Part shown: in pieces, positions 58,001 through 64,000 of the stretch
Numbering within the stretch: the first letter of the stretch is position 1
Layout: each line of letters opens with the position of its first letter
Source of the DNA: Bradysia coprophila
Lineage: Eukaryota; Arthropoda; Insecta; Diptera; Sciaridae
Assembly (NCBI RefSeq): GCF_014529535.1
Contig: NW_023503313.1
Location: 3,340,800 to 3,404,799 of the forward strand
Reading direction: 5' to 3'
DNA length: 64,000 nucleotides
Notes under the pieces: model-generated
Databases searched by the model: none
What the model was told of the DNA's origin: nothing
What the model saw: the letters and a program-made list of their open reading frames with translations, nothing else
Program-made: the position numbers and the translations under genes

Positions 58001-60708
58001 GATTAGACAGATATTGGACTGTGTGGACCTCTTTTTCACAAGGTGAAGAGGCCATGTCAATTAATCACGGAGCCTATTAATAAGTTTGTGAGTGGCGTAG
58101 ACAAAATCAAAAATATTTGCAATCATAAATGGTTGTCCTTCTTTTGTCTTTATAGTTATCGAAGTATCAATTGACCACGTACCTTGTATTTAAAAATATT
58201 GCCACCAACCGCATGGATTGCCTCATATATATTTTTAACGAAGAGATCATACTTGTACATCTCTTTTTGTGCCGTAAAATCCTCAATGTATATCAGGAGT
58301 GATAACACATCCGCATAATTCGCTGGATTTAATCGGAGCGCATCCTCGATGTGTTTCAACTCACTGTAAGGAAACGGATAAACACAATTCGATTATCCAC
58401 TTTTATCAGTCAATTAGAACAATTTTTTACCGCAATTGTTGATATAATATTCGCTCATCATCGGACATCTCTACCGTACACTTGAACCGTTTTTTGACCA
58501 ACTCTTTAATATTTTTGGGCACAAAATAGTTTTGGATTGGATACAAAAACATTTTCCTAGAATGGAGCGAATAGGAATCCGGTTGAAAATGTAATTTTAA
58601 GAAAATTTATTTAATCATTACAAAGTTCCTTCTGGCACCTTTGGCTCCTTCGGTATAAACATTGGTTCATTGTGCTCGTAAATGCGACAAATAGTTGGTT
58701 TATCGGTGAGCACCTGATCGAAAAAATAATTACATTTTGCCTGCTAGTGAGGGATTCTTTTGAATTTCGACTGACCGAAATCGGCGCTATTTTTTCCGGG
58801 ACTTTTTTATATATGCCTAGTTAGGCCTTGGTCCCTAGGCCCCAAAACCAGTCTCAGATAATTTTGATCATCCATACCTGGCTGTTGGTCAATGGTGCTA
58901 AGTCGAAAAATGGGGTTTCGTAGTCCGGATTTCATTTACCTAAGGGGACAAGGACACGGTCGTGTATGGGTTCGTTGGAAAGCTGAGATGAAGTACTCCC
59001 GGGGCAAATATTAACTTCAAAAAATTTGGTGATAAACGGCCGAAAATATGACATCCGGAAAATTTCTCAAATACGACGGAATCCGGGTGAACTTTGACGA
59101 GGGCTGGGACATCACTAATGCAATTATTTGGTTAAATTATAACTTATTATGAATTTTTTGAAGTTAATTTTTGCCCCGGGAGTACTTCATCTCAGCTTTC
59201 CAACGAACCCATACACGACCGTGTCCTTGTCCCCTTAGGTAAATGAAATCCGGACTACGAAACCCCATTTTTCGACCTAGCACCATTGACCAACAGCCAG
59301 GTATGGAAGATCAAAATTATCTGAGACTGGTTTTGGGGCCTAGGCACCAAGGCCTAACTAGGCATATATAAAAAAGTCCCGGAAAAAATAGCGCCGATTT
59401 CGGTCAGTCGAAATTCAAAAGAATCCCTCAGTATCTTTTACCAACCGGTGCCTACCTTAAAACTGTGTATTTCAACAAATTCTAGACCATCAGATTGATA
59501 AATGATTATCATGTTGTTCAGTTCAATTTGATGGATGAATGATTCGGGAACTTCAATGCAGATAATGTTATCTGAAGTAAAACGGAAGCGGATTAAGTTC
59601 ACAAGTAATTTGTTTATGGACCAGGTCCAAGTTGTAAAGTTGTAACATTGAGTCTGATAAATTATCGCTGAGTAAAAAAGTAAGAATAGAAATACAGTAT
59701 GATGGAGTTATTCACAAAATACGTTAAATAGGTGCTCTTCATCATATTTTGCGAAGGAATGTGGTGTGTGTGTGATTGTGTTTGGCCCATATTTTCTGTC
59801 AAAATAGATTTGACTATTCTTTATGCACTTTTGCTGCGTCAAATCTATCGAAAATACGTGTAAGATCTCACTTCATCGTGTGACGTTCAGGGACTATTTT
59901 TTGAGAAAACATTTTCCAATATTTTTCAAATATCGAATTTTCCAAAGTTTTCAAAAAAAAAACTTTGTGAAAATTCGGGAAAGTATGGAAAATGCGGGAA
60001 AACCTAACAAAAAGTGAGAAAAGTTGGGAAATAAGGTAAAGTGTTTTCCCAAAAATAGTCACTGGTAATTACGTATTGAAAATGTATTTACCGGTCGGAT
60101 TATAACATCAGCAATTTTAGGTTTGTACCACCAGTACCAACTTACCTCTAGGCAACACGAACGGTAAAATATCGTTTTTCCAGTAGTTAACAAAACTGCC
60201 AGTGGAGAAATAAATATGACCAATTTTCAAGTCTGTCTGCTGGGAAGTGTTTGTTATAGCGACCATCAAGTCCGATGACTCGTCGTTTGGTGTAGCCAGC
60301 TTGCAATGGATGGATAGTGCTTTTGTATAAGCACTGTAAATTGATACAAATTGTGTTGCGTCCATTTTTTCATTCGATTCTTTTTTACGTTTGCTTACCT
60401 CTCAGTGAAATGCGACATTCGAAGTATAATTTTGGATCGATGAACTTTGAAATGATTATTACGATCATCGGCTAATTTAAAGTTACACCGGCAGATATGA
60501 CAACAATGTGCGGTTGGTTTGAATTTTTTGGCGATATTCCGAGCAAATGTTCCTGTCGATCTTGGGGTCGTAATTTCAATCGGTTCTGTTTGATCGAAAG
60601 AAAATGATCAAATTGTTTGTGTTAACGCTTTGAAATTGTAAGGCCGAATTCACCTTGATCGGAATTGGCCGATGATGTTAGTGACGTGGCAGATGAAATC
60701 ACGGACAT
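55072..60708 (-). CDS. MOV10/Armitage-like SF1 RNA helicase with N-terminal C2H2 finger (17 exons)
   Basis: Read leftward, the exons are 60708-60654, 60585-60399, 60333-60146, 59571-59456, 58713-58622, 58556-58431, 58363-58183, 57639-57317, 57175-57063, 57000-56680, 56623-56531, 56426-56319, 56259-56080, 56018-55913, 55661-55538, 55477-55325 and 55263-55072. All are in phase, giving 885 aa. A C2H2 finger (C47, C50, H63, H67) precedes a beta-rich middle part. The UPF1-like helicase core has Walker A GPPGTGKT (458-465), Walker B IDEC with D583/E584, GDPMQLGP (615-622), YRSHP (669-673), SSVEQFQGKE (790-799) and a motif VI LNVLLSRAQ (824-832). The family acts with Argonaute/PIWI proteins in small-RNA silencing and retroelement control in cytoplasmic granules; this is inferred from homology. 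Most introns are about 55-90 nt. Introns 3, 4 and 7 are larger, and introns 3 and 4 carry repeats. Whether it is the armi or Mov10 orthologue is not settled. Confidence 0.93.
57640..58182. other. Helicase intron 7 with an unexplained opposite-strand open frame
   Basis: A 543-nt intron in the helicase gene. On the plus strand an open frame runs from inside exon 8 through the intron to 57983. Its intronic part reads like ordinary protein (NNLNIFVMFTDGG, HKISRQEIVKALDNGG, KLMYVPTQGTEPDL). I recognise no family. It may be a captured gene or transposon fragment, or chance. Confidence 0.35.
58749..59429. mobile_element. Fold-back element with GAGGGATTC termini (copy B, helicase intron 4)
   Basis: A 681-bp palindrome starting gagggattcttttgaatttcg and ending with the inverse. 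The arms share cccaaaaccagtctcaga, cctggctgttggtcaatggt and gtgtccttgtcccct. The loop is about 100 bp, near 59060-59160. Flanking agt before and after may be a 3-bp duplication. It lies between the acceptor of exon 5 and the donor of exon 4, so it is transcribed with the helicase pre-mRNA and could form a long hairpin. Confidence 0.85.
59888..60064. mobile_element. Hairpin MITE with CAGGGACTATTTTT termini (copy 2, helicase intron 3)
   Basis: A 177-bp element starting cagggactattttttgagaa and ending ttcccaaaaatagtcactg. Its interior is an almost continuous fold-back of tttccaaagttttc-type sequence. The flanks gtgacgtt and gtaattac are only weakly alike. The related copy is at 40915-41021. Confidence 0.7.
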
Positions 60709-61589
60709 TTTTAATGTGGCACAAGAAAAACGTTACGCTAAACAAATAAATTCTTAACACAGCAACTTTTCGATTCGAAGGAAACAAATATTATTCGAAC
60801 ACAATTGACAAACGTAAATTGTATAATAAATCTTAGAAAAAAACTTGCTTGAAAAATATGAAAACGAAAAAAAAATAATTGAAATTGTAAACGAAATTGT
60901 TTCTAGAAAAGTTAGAACTTGTGTAAAAACTGTACAAACTATTAAATCAAATGGGCGGTGAATTAAATATTGTTCAGCACATGTAACTCTGACAGCTGAC
61001 CTCCAACAAATATTTTTCACAAAATCAGGATCGCGTATCAATTCTACCGTCACCTACTCTTTCAAATCTGTATCGGCTCTCTTTTAGAGTGAGTAAAATA
61101 GTCTGGTGTGCACATATAGGCTGCTGTTTGTAATTTTGACTGAAAGACGACAAACAATCAGAAACACTTGGTCAGACTACTTTTTTTTATTAAATTTATT
61201 ATCACTTCTTCGTGGGGTACGTGTGAAGTACAAAAAAGCTACCACTAAAAATTCATTTGCGGTCATCCCCTCAAATGTAGTTTTTGTGCAAGTTCATTGA
61301 TCAGAGTAATATTCGGGAAAATGTGATCAACTTATTTACACAGTACTTCAAAATCGTCAGTTACGACTAGACTATGAAGTTTCACATAGAGAAACGTTGT
61401 CGTAGAGCATTTAATTATCCGCTGCAGCAATATTCTACTCCAAGTCGATATAGAAATTCTTTTGTTCATGATTCTATACTATGTCTCTCCAAAGAAGTAC
61501 TACTTTAAATGTGAACATTTGCAATTTAATGTTCTAGGCTGAATTCAGAATGCTACATGCGCCGCATACCGTATACTCCTTAAGCTTAA
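60709..61589. other. 5' flank of the helicase gene
   Basis: AT-rich sequence that should include the helicase promoter and 5' UTR (minus strand). Short ORFs on both strands have no recognisable features. Confidence 0.4.
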
Positions 61590-62535
61590 GAGGGATTCTT
61601 TTGAATTTCGACTGACCGAAATCGGCGCTATTTTTTTCGGGACTTTTTTATATATGTCTAGTTAGGCCTTGGTGCCTAGGCCCCAAAACCAGTCTCAGAC
61701 ATTTTTGATCTTCCATACCTGGCTGGTTGTAAGTGGCCAAAAGTCGAAAAATGAGGTTTCGTAGTTCGGATTTCATTTCCGTAAGGTGGCGAGGACACGG
61801 GCGTGTATGGGTTCGTTGGAAAGCTGAGGTCAAGTACTCCTGGGGCAAATATTAACTTCATAAAATTTGATGATAATCGGCCGAAAATATGACTTCTGGA
61901 AAATTTCTCAGAATCGATGGAACCTCCGTGAACTTTGATGAGAGCTGTGACCTCACTAATGCAATTATTTGATTAAATTATTACTTATTATGAATGTGGA
62001 GGACCTCAGCTTTACACCGATATCCATATTTAGTAGTTTGGTACGTGACTACGTAACAGATGAAAACTGTGTGTTTCACTCCGCCAAACTAGTAATAATG
62101 CTTATCGCTGTAAAGCTGAGGCCTTCCACATTCATAATAAGTAATAATTTAATCAAATAATTGCATTAGTGAGGTCACAGCTCTCATCAAAGTTCACGGA
62201 GGTTCCATCGATTCTGAGAAATTTTCCGGAAGTCATATTTTCGGCCGATTATCAGCAAATTTTATGAAGTTAATATTTGCCCCAGGAGTACTTGACCTCA
62301 GCTTTCCAACGAACCCATACACGCCCGTGTCCTCGCCACCTTACGGAAATGAAATCCGAACTACGAAACCTCATTTTTCGACTTTTGGCCACTTACAACC
62401 AGCCAGGTATGGAAGATCAAAAATATCTGAGACTGGTTTTGGGGCCTAGGCACCAAGGCCTAACTAGGCATATATAAAAAAGTCCCGGAAAAAATAGCGC
62501 CGATTTCGGTCAGTCGAAATTCAAAAGAATCCCTC
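61590..62535. mobile_element. Fold-back element with GAGGGATTC termini (copy C)
   Basis: A 946-bp palindrome, near-identical to copy B in its outer arms (gggacttttttatatatg, cccaaaaccagtctcaga) but with longer arms and a different inner loop around 62020-62110. Identical small ORFs appear on opposite strands (for example 61648-61848 minus and 62277-62477 plus) because the arms mirror each other. The flanks taa before (61587-61589) and taa after (62536-62538) look like a 3-bp target duplication. Confidence 0.88.
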
Positions 62536-64000
62536 TAAGCATTTCTTTCGATTTCGATCAGTATGTAATAACACGGGACGTGACAACAGTAAACAGTGAC
62601 GTATGGTTGTTTTATTGACCTCGATACTGTTATCAACGCACCACGGTTGGACCGAACAACTTAATTTTGCAAAGGTCGTGAACATGGGATATTTTTATGG
62701 AAAATGATAGAGGGTTATGCTGTGAGTGATTAACAAGCGAAATCAAAATCCTTTTGCAGGGATAGCATATAAAATTTCCAATTATTTTTTCGCTTGGTGA
62801 TTAATTTCATCATGACGCACGAATCATAATCATGATCTTGACTTCCTGGAGCTTTTCTTTTCTTCGTGATTTCGAATCACACTATAGCCAAATTTTCCAA
62901 GCAAGAACGTAGTGTTACCATCAATTGCTTCACTTCACTGTGGAATTGGTAAATAAGGTCTTTAGATATTTCACTAGAAAAACTGTGCGTCTAAGATTAC
63001 AGGTTCGACAATGTTTTTCATCGATTCCAAAAAGATATATAAGAAGACTTATTGTCACCGACATTATTTTCGGTGCTCTATTTCACCAAAAATATTATTT
63101 TTCTAATATTCCAATATGATTGGCAGTATCACACTGGGATCGGCATTAACACAAAACGGATTCAAAGTTTGCTTTATTTTCAATTGAAGATTTTATTATC
63201 GAAAAGCGTTTGTAATAGTTTTCTTCCGTTGAGGCTGTATAACCCTTTGTTGAATTCATATTTTTTCGGGTGCGTTCGAGTTCTATTATTACCGGCGAAT
63301 TTTCAACCAATATGTATGTTCCTGTGCCATCCATTGTATGGATTCCATACACATCTCTTGAAATACAGCTAAATATATGCGAATTATATTGCAAAGTGCT
63401 ACATAACCATTCAATGATGCTAATTTAAAAGCTCTTAATTGAAATTCATCCCGTATCATCCAGCCGATATGATAATAGAACATCAGAGTTCAGCTATTTA
63501 GCCGAAATCACAATTAAGTTAAATTCAACTTATTACCACCTAAAACTCTTCGGGTCTTTGTTTGGATAACATTAAACTTCTAAAAAGGAACAAAAAGCAC
63601 CTGTATGCCTTCACATGACAACCAAAGAAAACAATAGAAACTTAATGGGAAACGAACAATTCATTGTACAAGTTTAAGATCTTAACATACATGTATATCC
63701 ATGGATTCATGGTCTATACATATACTATCTATATTTATACGGATTTTATTAAATAGTTAGTCTGTCTCTTTCTCTGCTATGGTAAAACCGAATTTATGTA
63801 ATCTAGATCAAAGATTAAAACAAAAGTTAATTTTCACCACGTCCAGAAAGGGCTTTTAAGTGAACTTCAAAGTAAAACAATTTCAAAGGATTTTTTCCTT
63901 AAGCGAAAGTATATAAATAATTGGTAAGTGCACGGTTATAATACCGTATAGCAGTAAATGTACCGAACACACATATATATATTTTTGGTGTTATAAAAGC
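62536..64000. other. Right-end spacer
   Basis: No recognised gene. A minus-strand open frame at about 63394-63146 (ISRDVYGIHTMDGTGTY ... FSIIKSSIENK) reads rather like real protein and might be an exon of a gene beyond or near the window edge. It has no domain I know. The last 300 bp are AT-rich. Confidence 0.35.

Noticed and set aside
61648-62477. Two identical 66-aa and 61-aa ORFs on opposite strands
   Set aside because: They are mirror images created by the two arms of the fold-back element, not duplicated genes.

Overview
This window is eukaryotic nuclear DNA from an insect. It is AT-rich, its coding exons are split by GT-AG introns, and long spacers are full of short inverted-repeat elements. 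The recognisable genes are a clockwork orange (cwo) bHLH-Orange protein, a DNAJC14-type J protein, a holocytochrome c synthase and a MOV10/Armitage-type helicase. Together they point to a fly (Diptera). A lower dipteran such as a fungus gnat is my guess, not something the sequence proves. The six-frame ORFs show only pieces of the genes, so I rebuilt the gene models by hand from splice signals and codon phase. Every multi-exon model described as a protein keeps phase across all of its junctions.

Layout. 1-2600 is a satellite array with a roughly 49-bp monomer organised into a 441-bp nine-monomer higher-order repeat, and it contains an internal inversion near 305. 2620-2945 is a related 178-bp repeat. 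3747-8739 (+) is a 7-exon DNAJC14 homologue (850 aa) with a 14-nt microexon and a fold-back element in its largest intron. 8820-14806 is a gene-poor spacer. 14807-29428 (-) is cwo: 4 coding exons, 455 aa, with 8.8-kb and 4.4-kb introns. These introns hold two MITE-type insertions, a long fold-back element, a smaller inverted repeat and four CACGTG E-boxes. 32297-33081 (+) is a three-exon, phase-consistent reading frame broken by two in-frame stops. 37193-38303 (+) is a mucin-like, possibly GPI-anchored protein (229 aa). 39324-43561 (+) is a 267-aa secreted cysteine-containing protein. 45584-46743 (+) is holocytochrome c synthase (271 aa).

46744-55000 is accessory sequence: hairpin repeats, a decayed reverse-transcriptase fragment, and an F-box pseudogene (51810 to about 54160). 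The F-box pseudogene is split by a 5'-truncated Penelope-like retroelement at 51962-53248, flanked by a perfect 12-bp target-site duplication. A hammerhead-ribozyme-like core sits just downstream of the retroelement's reading frame. 55072-60708 (-) is a 17-exon, 885-aa MOV10-like SF1 helicase with an N-terminal C2H2 zinc finger. 61590-62535 is another fold-back element of the family also found at 17356-18309 and 58749-59429.

The genes do not form one pathway. They are unrelated neighbours: chaperone, clock repressor, cell-surface or secreted proteins, mitochondrial haem attachment and RNA silencing. I saw no tRNA, rRNA or CRISPR. No wholly new system stands out. The most unusual items are the nine-mer satellite, the Penelope insertion with its ribozyme-like tail, the shared fold-back families, and the spliced frame with two internal stops.
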